Assembly (NCBI GenBank): GCA_036674765.1
Contig: JARVKI010000073.1
Location: 62,001 to 126,000, forward strand
Source: Seiridium cupressi
Lineage: Eukaryota > Ascomycota > Sordariomycetes > Amphisphaeriales > Sporocadaceae
Reading direction: 5' to 3'
DNA: 64,000 nt
The notes beneath the pieces are model-generated. The model had not been told where the DNA came from. It did not search any database and saw nothing but the letters and a program-made list of their open reading frames with translations. Shown piece after piece: positions 44,606 to 56,110 of the stretch. Numbering within the stretch: the first letter of the stretch is position 1; each line of letters opens with the position of its first letter. Made by a program: the position numbers and the translations under genes.

Positions 44606-45846
44606 TTGAAGCCGTCACACTCCACCACTCTCCTGTCTCTGGCGACATGCCAATATGCCGCCGCAGCAGCTGTCAGCAGACGCGCCATATCGTCCGTCGT
44701 GACCGGAACGCCAGTGGGGTTCGGATCTACCGTCACACGTGGTAGAGATGCTACGCCGGCCAGCCCGACGACCATCGATGAGCTCAAGTCATACATCACA
44801 TCGGACTAAGCACAGGTGATCGCTATATCTGGCGATTTTGCTTTCTTGGGGTCGGAAGGTACGACTGCCCTTGATGCTTGCGACGACTACTCGTGCACAC
44901 CGTCAAACGGCGGACAAGCACTACTCAACCCATTCGACGGCTACTTACAGCGTGTCTATAGACACAGCTACTTATCAAGGCATCGATGTGACATCAAACA
45001 AGACGCTGGTGGGTACGGATGGTGCAACGTTGAATTAGGATGGGACTACGCTTTGTCGATGTTCGCAATATCGTTGTTCAGAACATCAAAATTACGAATC
45101 TCAACCAGGAATATATGTGGAGCGGCGATGCCCTTTCGTTCTCCGGTACCAGTGACATCTGGATTGATCATGTCACCGTAAGTGTACCCGTCCAAATTAC
45201 CCTGTCTGTCGTCCTTTTCGGGTCTCAGCCCGCCGTATCAGTAGAGTGGTGGCAATCAGCAATTGACAAACTCTATAACACCAAACCAGACATCAAGCCT
45301 TGGACGTGGATACTACAGATTCGGATCCGACTCGAGCAGCGGCATCGCCATCTCCAACAGTTTTATCAATGGTCAAAGAGGCAACTCTGCAACTTGCGAT
45401 GGTCATACCTATTGGGGACTTGAATTTGTGGGCTCGGCCGATCAGATTACATTTTACAGTATGCCTGCACCACAATCGTCTTTTGGCATCAAGCAATGCT
45501 TGAACGCTAAGATCATTGAACAGGAAACTACCTCTGATACATCTGGCCGCAGTCCAGCCTTGTCCGGGATCCCCTATTCCACGCCGTCAACGTCTTTGCT
45601 TTCAACAATGGCCATCTGATCGAGGGCGGCACAACCACTGGTATAGGCCTTTACGAGGGCAACCACTTCGATGACGTCCCGATTGTCCTGGACTCCAGTT
45701 ACAATAGCCTGATGTTCGCCTCCGAGCCAGCTGATTCGTCGGAATACGCGGCCTATCTAGGGCGGGACTGCGTTGAAAACAACCTGTCTAACTCCGGGTA
45801 TTTCACCGGCACCGACACGTCTTTCGTCTCCAAGTTTGAAGGCTAG
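44606..45846 (+). pseudogene. Pectin lyase-type (PL1) gene, inactivated
   Basis: The blocks of a secreted PL1 enzyme are all present: an N-terminal signal-like sequence, VTGTPVGFGSTVT, VIAISGDFAFLGSEG, TYQGIDVTSNKTLVG, FVDVRNIVVQNIKI, DIWIDHVT, NSATCDGHTYWG, GRSPALSG, LFHAVNVFAFNNGH and IGLYEGN. These enzymes cleave plant pectin by beta-elimination. Lesions: TAA at 44807-44809 where Glu is expected (SD-stop-AQVI), frameshift near 44943, TAG at 45036-45038 plus a shift, and shifts near 45535 and near 45570. Two introns (45178-45289 and 45459-45523) still have good splice sites. The gene was evidently functional in an ancestor. Confidence 0.85.
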
Positions 45847-46512
45847 GATATTCCATCAGTTGACTGCGCGTCATCTATACAGAGCAGTGCTCCATCATCG
45901 ACTGGAAACACTCTGTAATTAATAATTACGCGACAGTCTAAAAGAAATTAATTTTGCCCTGGGGCCTTAGTACTTCCGAAGCCAATAGGTTCGTTGAGTT
46001 TGGCGGTTTCGCACGAATTGAAATACCGATCATTCAACAGCCACCAACACTTAGTCATTGCTCTCCGCCATAGTCCTCCGTGATTTCTAACTTCTAGGTT
46101 CCAGGGCCTTGAAAAGCTCGAAATAATAATCCAGATAATATGAATCCCTTGAGGAAAAGCTTACACGTAGCTTCCAGCCCTTGCTCCTCTCATCTTTTGC
46201 TAGATACTGTACTGGTCATGGTGCTAAACTCCGGATCTGGCGTGGTATTCAATGTAGAAAAGGGTCGTGGTTCTTGGAAGTTTTCCTGGAGATCAGACTG
46301 TAAGTCATAACTAAGTTCTCTATAACAGAAGGCCGGAGCTATTTGTTTGCTTCTCACAACCACGTCCGAAGGATTTTAGGCTCGGCCAGCGGCTATACCA
46401 CACGAGAAAGTTTGGTAATAGCAATAAAAACTACTCACTGGACCACGACCCTCCTATTCTCAGCGTCATCCTAGTTTAACTACTGAGGCTATGACACTGT
46501 GTCGGCCGTCAA
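45847..46512. other. Intergenic, no gene seen
   Basis: This is the 3' flank of the pectin lyase relic and of the minus-strand remnant to its right. Nothing recognised. Confidence 0.45.
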
Positions 46513-46866
46513 CTAGAAATCATCGCTCCCCACAAAGTCCACACCATCTGGCCCCGTCAAATCTCCAAAATCAATGCGCATAAGGTCTTGCAGCGGCATA
46601 TCTGATACCTGACCTGATGCGGCCAGCACTCGTGTCATGCCCGGCAGCCGAATCCGCCTTTTCGTGAGGCCAGCCTCATACCGATTTCCAGCTGCCACCC
46701 AGTACACCACGAAAAAAGTTGAAAGCATTATTCTCCGGTTCAACCCCCGTGATCATCCCGCTCGCCGCCTAAACCGCTGGCATATGGTGTCGATGTACGT
46801 CTCAAGCCTGATAGTTTCGCGTACGGCAGTGACCTCCCTAGTGGGCGAGTCGATGTCGATACACCA
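46513..46866 (-). pseudogene. C-terminal remnant, possibly of a fungal transcription factor
   Basis: One minus-strand frame, broken by a TGA near 46770, reads TREVTAVRETIRLETYIDTI, then after the stop LSTFFVVYWVAAGNRYEAGL, RLPGMTRVLAASGQ and a very acidic end (LMRIDFGDLTGPDGVDFVG). A helical region followed by a short acidic tail is usual at the C-terminus of Zn2Cys6 factors, but no zinc cluster or middle domain is visible upstream. This is a fragment at best. Confidence 0.3.
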
Positions 46867-47524
46867 CGTATAACGAGAAACTCAGTTGATACACCCTTGG
46901 AATCAGTGTGAGTGTGCTTGTAACTACTGGCTATTGCATGTGTTGAGGCATAATTGAGCGACGCTTAGTTGACCCCGCGACCAAGATTTGTCATGAATTT
47001 GCAATGGCAAAGTGCATTGCCAAGCAGCTGGGCCCGTCGGCAAATGTTGATCGACCGATTGTCCTGGAGACGGCGGCCGGGGGGTTGTTGATGAGGGCTC
47101 CTGCTCGAGTCATGCGATTACCTAGTGGGTTCGGGTAGATAACGTGGGGGGAACTGTCAATACGAACAAGTCCACTAACACGATACTTCATTTGGGATAA
47201 GGTGGAATACATGGTTATAAAGCGACCTTAAAACTTTAAATCTTGCATAAAACGACGCAATCCCGGGAACAGGCCACAATTCAAGTATAGAAAGGTGGGC
47301 CGCCGTCTTTAAAATAACCTTTCAAAGCATGATCGCTATCGCAATTTATGCTTGCCGCCGGTCAATACCGAAGAGTATCCACTTTTGGGGGACGAGAACC
47401 ACTTCTGCCCATCGGGAACTTAATCGGTTCCGAGACGTGGGTGTTTGGTTTTTATAAGTATGGAATGCATTGTCAGTGGAGATGCTTTGAATCCGCTCCC
47501 CAAGCCAGACCGACGCCTTTCAAT
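46867..47524. other. Intergenic, no gene seen
   Basis: This is the promoter side of the solute-binding protein gene. A minus-strand open stretch at 47212-46991 has no recognisable features. Confidence 0.4.
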
Positions 47525-48661
47525 ATGCTGTCCAAATTCCTCGCAGCTGCTCTTGCAGCACCGGCTCTTGGATACGATCAAATTCTCGGATTCAACACTG
47601 TAGTCCAGCGGGAGAATCGCTCACTCCATGAGATTTACCAGGCTGCACTGGCAGAAGGCGGTGTCGTTACTTTATGGCATGGAGGAGACGAGGCCAACCA
47701 GCAGGACTCACTCAAGGAGGCCTTTGAGACCAAATTCCCAGGCATGACGCTGAATGTCACAGTGGCCCTATCAAAGTACCACGATGGCAGATTGGACCAA
47801 CAGCTAGCAGTCGGTGGTGATGCTGTCTCCGTGGATAGTGTCATCTTACAAACCTTGCAGGATTACCCTCGTTGGGCTCAAGAGGGTGCCCTGCTCAACT
47901 ACGCGCCAAATGGTTTCGATCAGATCGATCATGCGTTCAAGGACAACGCGGCTGCCTGGTACGGCGTCTACATCTTCTTTTGGGCGGGTGCATTCAACAC
48001 TCAGAAGCTCGCTGGCGTTACGCCCCCAATTGAGTTCGAAGACTGGTTACGGCCCGAGTTTAAGGACAAACTTGTGTTGACTTATCCTAATGACGACGAT
48101 GCAGTTCTTTACGCCTTCCATTTGATGTAAGTTTTGCTCTTAGCTTCCAAGAAGGTCCGCAGACGCTTACACATTTCTAGCATGCAACAATATGGATACT
48201 CGTGGTTTGAAGCATTACTAGATCAAAACCCAATGTGGGTGCGTGGCACTGCGACACCTGGAACTTTGATAAGCCAAGAGAACAACACTCGAGCTGCTTA
48301 CTTTGCAGCTGGAGGTTCATTTGGCTCTTCTGGGTCTATCAATTTTACACATCCCACTGAGGGACAGTACGTCTCTTGGCCCCAGCGGGCCGCTATCCCG
48401 AAAGATGCGCCTCACCCTGAAGGTGCCAAGCTGTTGCACAACTTTATTCTATCACCCGAGTTTCAAAGCACGATGTGGTCAGTACGCCGCGATGTCCCTG
48501 CGCCTGCTGGCTTCCCCGATATTTGGAACCAGACAAACACGAACCCAACAAGTTTCGCGGAGTTCATGGCCGATCGGGTGACCGTGGAACGGCTCAGATT
48601 CTTCTTCGAGGATCGCATTGGCACGGCAGGGGGGCTCGATCCGGTCAACGACGGGATTTGA
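47525..48661 (+). CDS. Secreted ABC-type extracellular solute-binding protein (bacterial type)
   Basis: Two exons (47525-48126 and 48181-48661), joined by a GTAAGT/CTAG intron in phase 2, give 360 aa. The start at 47525 is chosen because it begins a signal peptide (MLSKFLAAALAAPALG). The mature part has a periplasmic-binding-protein order: GGVVTLWHGGDEANQQDSLK with KFPGMTLNVTV, then DAVSVDSVILQTL, PRWAQEGALLNY, KDKLVLTYPNDDDAVLYAF, and near the end GAKLLHNFILSPEFQS. This is like iron- or thiamine-type binding proteins of bacterial importers. Fungi lack such importers, so the role must differ, perhaps extracellular scavenging. The intron shows it is a resident fungal gene and not contamination. 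Confidence 0.85.
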
Positions 48662-49244
48662 TGACACCGAAGTGGAAGTGTGTCTAAATAGCAACCGAGC
48701 ACATTATTCTGACAGTAAAATCCAATATTGTGGCGCGCGTGACCCAGGTGCCCGAATTAGGGAGGCAGGAAAGCTTATTACGAAACCAGTCGTAGTTCCG
48801 TCGACGAATCTGTGAAGCGAGATTAGACTTTGTGCAATTCTCGTAAGCATGACCCATAATGCACGGAAACGGCGCAACTATCCTGGAAGAGATCACCATA
48901 TTAGGTATTTGCTGCGAATTCCAGGGTTGCCTGGCCGGGTAAACAGCCAGCCAGAACGGAAAACTTTGTTTGAGGGTCAACCATCGTCATACCTCCCCTT
49001 CCTAGACAAAATAGCGATTGGGGATTGTGAGTCCATCAATTGTAGTGTAGCATGTGATCAAGAGCGTATTGACCCCTGATCCCGCGGGGTAGACGCCTTC
49101 GCTAATGCATGTGCCCAAGTGATATAGTCATTGCGTGTTCTTCGGCACTAATGCATGGGAGGTGATTGTCTGCAATAGCCTCGCATGTTCTCAGTTGCCA
49201 CTAGAGATGTAGATGCAAGCTATAGATCCCATAATCCCACATAT
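48662..49244. other. Intergenic, no gene seen
   Basis: Nothing recognised before the TATA-like element of the following gene. Confidence 0.45.
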
Positions 49245-49254
49245 CTATATAAAT
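49245..49254 (+). promoter_or_regulatory. TATA-like box upstream of the tannase/feruloyl esterase gene
   Basis: CTATATAAAT lies about 70 bp before the start codon at 49325, at a typical distance for fungal secreted-enzyme genes. Confidence 0.45.
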
Positions 49255-49324
49255 TGCCCAGCTAGATGACTCACTGCCCATAGTTGTCACAGATCCATGA
49301 TTGATTCAAATTGCAAGTGTAACT

Positions 49325-50788
49325 ATGAGACACTTCGGCGCGTTCAGCTTCTTGACTCTGGCAAGTCTTGCCATTGTTCCGATCGTTTCTCTCGGCCCAG
49401 TCCTTTCTTGCGGGTCACTTGAGGCCCCCAGCATTGAGAATGCCATCGTTACAGGGATCCAAACAAATGAAACAGCAGACTACTGCTCCGTCAACGTATA
49501 TCTCACGCATGGGAACTCTACGGACAGCGTGACCGTCCTAACTTGGCTACCCATTTCCTGGAATGGTAGATATCAAGGCACAGGAGGCGGAGGTCTTTCC
49601 GCCGGTGGATCAGACACGAACCTGCGGCAGCCAGTCCAACAGGGGTACGCTGCCAGCACTACAGATGCAGGCCTACCAGACTCAATCGATGGTTCGGTGT
49701 GGGCCAACAACAGCCAACTGATTGAGAACTTCGCCCATCTCTCGGTTCATCAGATGACTGAAGTAGGCAAAGCATTAGTCGAACAGTACTATGGTACGCC
49801 GGCCACGTTCTCGTACTGGAATGGATGCTCGCAGGGTGGAAGGCAGGGTTACATGGAAGCACAACGATATCCAAACGACTACAACGGTATCTACGCCGCG
49901 TCTCCTGCGATCAACTACGACACCTTCCAAGTTGCTGAAGTATGGCCTTATGTTGTGCAGAACGTGGCCGGAGACTGGGTACCCCAATGCATCCTAGCTA
50001 CTCTGGTACAAGCTGCGATCGAATTCTGCGACGGTGATGATGGAGCGCACGATGGTCTCATTGCTGATCCCAATGCATGCAAATTTGATTCGAGGACGTG
50101 AATTGGAAGACAGACGAACTGCACAGGCAACGACACCATTGTGACAGAAGACCATGCGCTAGTTTTCAACAGCACCACACTCGGGCCGGTAGACCTTCAA
50201 GGGAACAAACTGTTCTCGGGCATGGCACTGGGTTCGGACTTGTCAATAGTCACAAGCAACCCCCCTTCCCTGTTTATGGCGGCGTGGGTCGCAGATTTCG
50301 TCCAGCAAGATCCCACCTTCGATTTCGCTTCGATGGACTACACCACATTCCCTGAAATTTTCAACCTCTCTGTGGCGAAATATCATACTCTCATCGGTAC
50401 CAGCGATCCAGATATGTCAAACTTTGAGGAAGCAGGCGGCAAACTGTTGTCGTGGCACGGATTTTCTGATCCATTGATTGGCGGAAACGGCACGGTGCAG
50501 TACCGTGAAAGCGTTGAGGATGTCATGGGAGGTCCAGACAAGGTCAACAACTTCTATCGCCTGTTCATGGCGCCCGGTGTTGGGCATTGCGGTGGTGGAG
50601 TGGGTGCGGTCCCTGTAGATCCCTTTGACGCCCTCGTTGCATGGGTTGAAAATGGAACGGTCCCAGAGACCTTAGCTGCCAGTGGGAATAACTTGACACG
50701 AAATCTCTGTCCGTATCCCTTATCGTTGAGATACGGGGGGATGGGGTTGTCAATGATGCAGAGAGCTGGGCGTGTACATGATTTATAA
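49325..50788 (+). pseudogene. Tannase/feruloyl esterase family gene with an internal stop and a late frameshift
   Basis: A signal peptide (MRHFGAFSFLTLASLAIVPI) leads into a tannase-family domain. The Cys-Ser-Asp-His arrangement is complete: WNGCSQGGRQG, FSDPLIGG and GVGHCGGG. A central region with DGDDGAHDGLIADP matches the family's calcium loop. These enzymes hydrolyse esters of gallic or ferulic acid. The frame is broken once by TGA at 50099-50101, with the same frame open on both sides. The last residues are also off frame: adding one G to the G6 run at 50735-50740 would give the normal ending NDAESWACT with stop at 50779-50781. No introns. Both halves look conserved, so loss is recent or one or both defects are sequence errors. 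Confidence 0.85.
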
Positions 50789-50806
50789 GCGTTTTGTATC
50801 ACTAAT

Positions 50807-51977
50807 CTAAGAAGTGATAGACTCAGCGCTATGATCCTGATGGTCGAAATACGTGCCAGACACCCTGGAAATGTACGAAGGGAACTCTGCGATCATCTGC
50901 AGTGCGGCCCAGCTCTGCTCGCTGTCGGTATCGTAGGTAGCGTTGGAAAATGTCGACGTATTGAGCGGAGCTGTGATATAGCGTAAATCAGGCGACTCGG
51001 TAGCGTTGATAACCTTGAGCTCACCACTTCAAGCTGCGAAAATGGCTGCGGTACCAACGAATGACATAACATAGGCACCGCTACTAGTGGCATAGACGCG
51101 AGCCGAGGATCTGCGTCAAAGTCCGGTGCATAGCTAAGACGTGACATTAGTTGCGTTATTCAGAGACTGCTTAGACGCACTCACGGAAATGTCGCTATAT
51201 GAATATTCTCTATTTGTGCCTGCATGGCGAATGTCATCGTAGGCTGAAATACTCTCAATCAGCGATTGTGAACGTGTGGCTTGACCGGTGGTACTAACAT
51301 GGAAATGTTCCCAATACTCTAGCATACCAATGCGACCATGGGGAGTCGCAGTGATGTTAAGTCCAGAAATAGCTCCATCGGACAATATGTACCGCTCCGT
51401 CCCAGAGGGTCGAAGTTTTCGACGGTGGTGCAAAACAGTACCGTCTGGGCCAATCAAGACTTGACCCATGAAGATCTAATCCTCGGCAAGCTCGGAGAAC
51501 CCGAATGTTCCGTATATTCCAGCGTCCTTGAAAGCTTCCAGAAGTGACAGGAACTGGGGGCTGTCCAACGACATGGACTGACTGACGGTATCGTGTGATT
51601 TGGGATGGAGTATGGGCAGTGTTGATTGCCTTCAGTAAACTATTAATTTCGGGGATCTTCTCGAGGCATCTCAAGGGTACATACGACTACATACCTGTGG
51701 AACTATAACTCTGGGGATTTAAGAAGAGCCACACCCTCGTCCTTGGCCTGCTGGATAGTCTCAATGGCTTGCGCTACCGTCGCGTTGAGATCTAGATCAA
51801 CCAAGTTTTATTGAGACCGATTGGAAGGGCAACGTTGACTGGAGGTTGGCGCACTGCGGCTACCACGAAGTTCTCGGCATCAATGTTAGCATACGACTCA
51901 ATTATGCCACATGATAAAGCAGTTGTGATAGCGCTGCCGTGTGCTACGAGGGGTAGCCAAGAGGCTAGGGTTCTCAT
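50807..51977 (-). pseudogene. Nitrilase-family carbon-nitrogen hydrolase, inactivated
   Basis: Nitrilase landmarks are recognisable on the minus strand in shifting frames. They are an N-terminal segment with VVAAVRQPPVNVAL, ATVAQAIETIQQAKDEGVALL, SPEL (catalytic Glu position), MGQVLIGPDGTVLHHRRK (catalytic Lys), HGRIGMLEYWEHF, then TFAMQAQIENIHIATFP and VYATSSGAYVMSFVGT. Lesions: a frameshift near 51800, TAG at 51705-51703, TAG at 51478-51476, TGA at 51031-51029 and further shifts. The catalytic cysteine of the usual N-C-W-E-H is replaced by tyrosine (codon at 51316-51314). Relatives convert nitriles or cyanide. This copy cannot. Confidence 0.82.
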
Positions 51978-53088
51978 TTAGGATAACATGATCCGAATCC
52001 GAAAGACTGCCGAGTTTCTCGAGGGTTAGAGAAGTTGGAATACGTTGTCGATGCAATCAATGGTCCTGTCCGTCGGCGACTCCAGCCCTTGAGTAAACCC
52101 ATTGTGCTGATACTCAGTACATGTAGATAACCATGATAAATGCGCAGGTATCGGTTCGAGGGTCTCCGCCTTCGGGGACGTCCCTTATCATCATCTCGAG
52201 CGTCATGAGTAATGGGAAAAGAATTCAACGAACAGTAATGACGCGCCAAATGAATATTCAGCGCCATGAAATGATGTTTTTGTTCGTGAAGATTGGATCT
52301 GAACGTGAGTGCTGGCATATCGCCACTGACAGCCTACCTGCAGTGGCATGACAACATCCGCCGCTGATTGCAAGTGCGGTGACCCGCGTTGATAAGTGGT
52401 GCGCACCTACTAACGCCGATATCTTGACGGGAAAGATTGTATGTGACAAAGATTTTTTCACATCAACCGATTTCATCGGAACCAGATCTGGAGTCAGTTT
52501 GTTCTATTGGTGAAACTCCCCAAGTAGTCGGTTCCAACCCTGTTCAGCCAACTTCAGGTTGCTTCAGCAGAGATGACATCAGCAAATGATGACAACCTGG
52601 AAAGCCCAACTCCAATATAATTTGGAAGGTATTGTGCAATCGTATAATCGCTAGATGCATTATTTCTCTCGCATCTGCCATGAGTTATTAGTGGTCTTCC
52701 TTTCTAAGGTACAATATATATCATGGCACGAACCAGGGGATGTGCTAGAGGTAAATCCAGCGCTCACCGTAAGGTGCGGTAGAGAAGATAACTCCAGTTT
52801 CAAATACCAAGCGATTTCTCCATGCGTGTAATTGCTAAAAATGCGGCGCTCGCTCTTTCCAACGCTATGATTAGCTAATTAATACATGTGCGAAATAATT
52901 TTACCCGAATCGATTCAAGCCCATCTATAAACACGTACAATTGTCACTATCCAATCCAATCAAACTGCAAAGATGTGCCTGCCGCAGCGGTTCGCAAAAT
53001 TTCAAACTTCTAGTCAGAAAGGGATTCCCCATTGAGTTTCTGGGATAAGAATGATACACGTATGGATATCAGTTCCATACCAGCGCGT
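51978..53088. other. Intergenic, no gene seen
   Basis: About 1.1 kb with short open frames only. No family resemblance or repeat copy seen. Confidence 0.45.
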
Positions 53089-53809
53089 TTAACATGTGCC
53101 CGTGCTATCCAATTTGTAGCACTTGCCCAGTGGGATCGTCTCGTTTTGGTCCCACTATGTACGCAAGAGAAGTAGTTAGAGAGCGGTGGTGTGGACGAGG
53201 GATTTCACCGGCATTCCAGATGATCTACTCACATGTTCGTGGACACACCCATCAACCCAGAGCCAACGGTCCGTCGTCGAATATTGCGCGTACGACATGT
53301 TGCTACTGGCATCAAAGCACCAAGTCGTGTTTCGCTCGGTACCGAACGTTGGGCCGCTGCAGAAAAGTGGCCAGATGGCGTCGGGCCCATCTGTGTACCC
53401 AGGGTGGTGTTGCTATGTAGTTGAGCATTTTGTCATTCATGATTCCATCAAGCCAATTTTTGGATATAGTACAAATAGTCGATTCCAAAACTTTCGTCAA
53501 GGGAAAAAATCTCGAGCAGACCCGCAATTTGCTTACCTTGTAAGTCGAATCTATGAGTGAAAACATGGTCCTGGGATCCCCATCAACCACAAATGCACGA
53601 TAGAACTTGTACGCCCTTGACGCCGTCTCCTCGACAGTCACCGATGGATTTGGTTGGCATAGGGCTGGCGGCATTGTCAGGTTGCATAGATTTCCCCTTT
53701 TCTGGTGAAGACCTGATAGGTAAGGTAAGGAAGCATCATGGTCCGCCGGAGCAGCGAAGCTCAGAGTAGGCACCAAAGTGGCAGCGGAAAGAAGTTGCAG
53801 GAAGCGCAT
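53089..53809 (-). CDS. Secreted SnoaL-like (NTF2-fold) protein
   Basis: Three exons (53809-53537, 53412-53233 and 53154-53089) join in phase 0 with GTAAGC and GTGAGT donors, giving 172 aa. A signal peptide (MRFLQLLSAATLVPTLSFAA) precedes a cone-shaped NTF2/SnoaL-like domain: RAYKFYRAFVVDGDPRTMF, then HHPGYTDGPDAIWPLFC, TWCFDASSNMSYAQYSTTDR and WVDGCVHEHWDQNETIP. Relatives are common, small, secreted ascomycete proteins. Some members of the fold are cyclases or isomerases, most have no known activity. Five or more cysteines in the mature part could form disulfides. The gene is intact and all three exons are needed for the fold. Confidence 0.85.
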
Positions 53810-53889
53810 TGTGAACAGTATGGAGATACGTTAAAGTTGAACTTCATGAATAACTCCAAGTCCTCACGGAATACTCCTTGTTCATATAG

Positions 53890-53900
53890 GCAACTATATA
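53890..53900 (-). promoter_or_regulatory. TATA-like box upstream of the SnoaL-like gene
   Basis: On the minus strand TATATAGTTG lies about 85 bp before the start codon at 53809. Confidence 0.35.
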
Positions 53901-54572
53901 CGGAGGCGCTCCGCACGCCAAGATTTTTGAAGCATCAAATACACGCTAATCCACGCGAATGGTCTGCATCAAACCTAACTTGATTAATAACGGGTCCCGA
54001 TCATCCACTAAAGCAGAAAATGCCACGCGGTTATTGATAACGGCATTTCTCGTGATGTTATTCCTGGACTTGATTGGATAAGCGTGGCGCTTCTTGAACA
54101 TCAAACCCCCGTAGACACGCTGATGTATGAGGCGACATAGGCACGATTTCGAGGCAGGAGAGATTCCTCATTGTGCTTGGTGAAGTGGCAACTCCTTATA
54201 CAAAGTCATAACCCGTAATTGACCATCTTTATAATCAATGAGAATCTCTAATGTGGTAGGTATTGATATGCAGGTACGTTTTAAAGTCCGCATATTACGT
54301 TGAATGCACAGCGCCAAACTCATGAGAAAGAGAAAAGGGGTTTCTAGACTAGTCATGCGGAAAATTTGCACCCCTACAGCTTTCAGAACCGATAATTCAA
54401 ACTCAAAATAGATAATCCAGTAACCTTAAGTAAAACTTGATTCCGCAGGCAAGATACAGCCACGATTAACCTAAATGAATGCTTGGTCACTCGTGACAAA
54501 CGTGGTTTAAGGTTTAAGTCATGCTTCCCCACAATACCGTCTGATCAGACACGCTGCATTAACGGCGCAGGC
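53901..54572. other. Intergenic, no gene seen
   Basis: This interval lies between two minus-strand genes. Nothing recognised. Confidence 0.45.
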
Positions 54573-56110
54573 CTATCCACCATCCCTGTTTCCTGCTGAG
54601 CTTCCGGGTAAAAAAGACTTGCCCTTCTTGCTCCCTTCCCCATTGGCTGCGCTTACGCTCTCCCTGTGCGCCATGCGCTTCTCCCGATGAGATCCCTGCT
54701 CGGATCTCGCGCGTGCGACCTGGTCAAGGCTGATTACCACGCAATTCTGCAGTATATTCCGACCGGCTGCAGTTCTCCAGATGAAGGTGGGCCATACGAC
54801 GTGCGCAACCTGATCGAAATCGACCGACTGAAGTCCCTTCTTGGCCTTGTCCTGCCCCTCGCTTGAGCTGGTGCCCGACCCGCTCGATTGCTGCATCTTG
54901 CGCAAATCCTCCTCGATAAACCCTGATAGCAGGTTCCACCTGTCTGCATCGTCCGGATCGAACCTGACCTCAATTCTCCCCTTCAGGGCTTGCAGTCCAG
55001 CCCAGTCTCTGCAAATCTGAGTGCAAGATTCGTTGAGAGCAGCACTAAAGCCTGCCTTCTCATTTTCGAGAACCATGGGGTCAAGAAAAGATTCGATTTC
55101 TTCTACGCACTGCTGGATGCGCTGCTTGACGAATCTTCTCTGCACCTTGACGGGTAGGAGGACGGCTCGGATGTGAGCTTCTCGGACAGGGTCGTTCTCG
55201 GCCAAGTCTGAGAGAATCTTACAAAACCCGTTTCCTTCGAGAAGATACGTTGTTTGGAAGATGTACTTCTCCAGGGCCTCGGCCGCGACATTCAACGCCA
55301 CGGCTATACGCATATGTCTTGCGTCATGGGTGTTTGAGCCGAGGAGTGGGATTGCAAGTCTGTTGTGTCTGCCGTTGCAGATTGCTGCTAGAGCTTCTGG
55401 CTTGAGTTCCACACTCACGTATGATACTATGAGAATGCGCATGGATGATGCGATCCCATCAAGAGTTGCAACACTAGATGCACTGGTCAATGACAGTGGT
55501 GACCAGAGGGTATTCAGTATTACGCTTACATGGTTTCCCTGGAAACTTTCGCGACGCCATCAGCTAGTGCGGTATAGCTGTCCAGAGAGGACTGCACTGT
55601 ATTAAATTGTTCTTGCAATGTGCCCAGCCGAAGTTGCAAGTCTTTCTGCGCAATTTCTGCACTCTCGTATTTCGCAGCCTCTCTCTTCATTTTCTGCTCA
55701 AGTTGAGTAATCACATCTTGATTCTTGTTGGCTTTCTTCTGATTCTCTGACACGAGCGCATTATTTTCTTTGAGCTGCCTTTTCAAGGTCACGACTTGCT
55801 CCGAGATTTTCTTGTGTTCTTCCGACAGAGCTTGGACCTCCGCTTGACGCGCCCGAAGATCAGAACGACTCTCCTCTGCAGCCTTCTCAGTAGCCTGTAC
55901 CTTATTCTCTAGTAAGGCTATGTTCTTCCAGTTTCCTTGGTTTGTGGAGGTCAACTCCGCATTGGTCTTGGACAACTCATTATTGAGGCTGACGTAATCT
56001 TTCACATGCTGAAACGACTGGTCTTGGGCCAATGTTTGGACAAGTTTGCTGAAGGTCTCGAACATCTGCGCTACGTCGGGTTGTGAGGCCATTGTATAGA
56101 ACTCAGTCAT
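54573..56110 (-). CDS. Uncharacterised coiled-coil protein
   Basis: Two exons (56110-55530 and 55482-54573), joined by a GTAAGC/CCAG intron of 47 nt, give 496 aa. Residues ~40-180 are a long coiled coil with regular hydrophobic heptads and many Gln/Lys/Glu (for example TLKRQLKENNALVSENQKK). The C-terminal half is a helical domain (LVSYVSVELKPEAL-like start; LNVAAEALEKYIFQTTYLL; RDWAGLQALKGRIEVRF; WNLLSGFIEEDLRKM) ending in a basic low-complexity tail. No enzymatic motif, signal peptide or membrane segment is visible. I do not recognise the family. A structural or scaffold role would fit the coiled coil, but this is inference. Confidence 0.75.
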
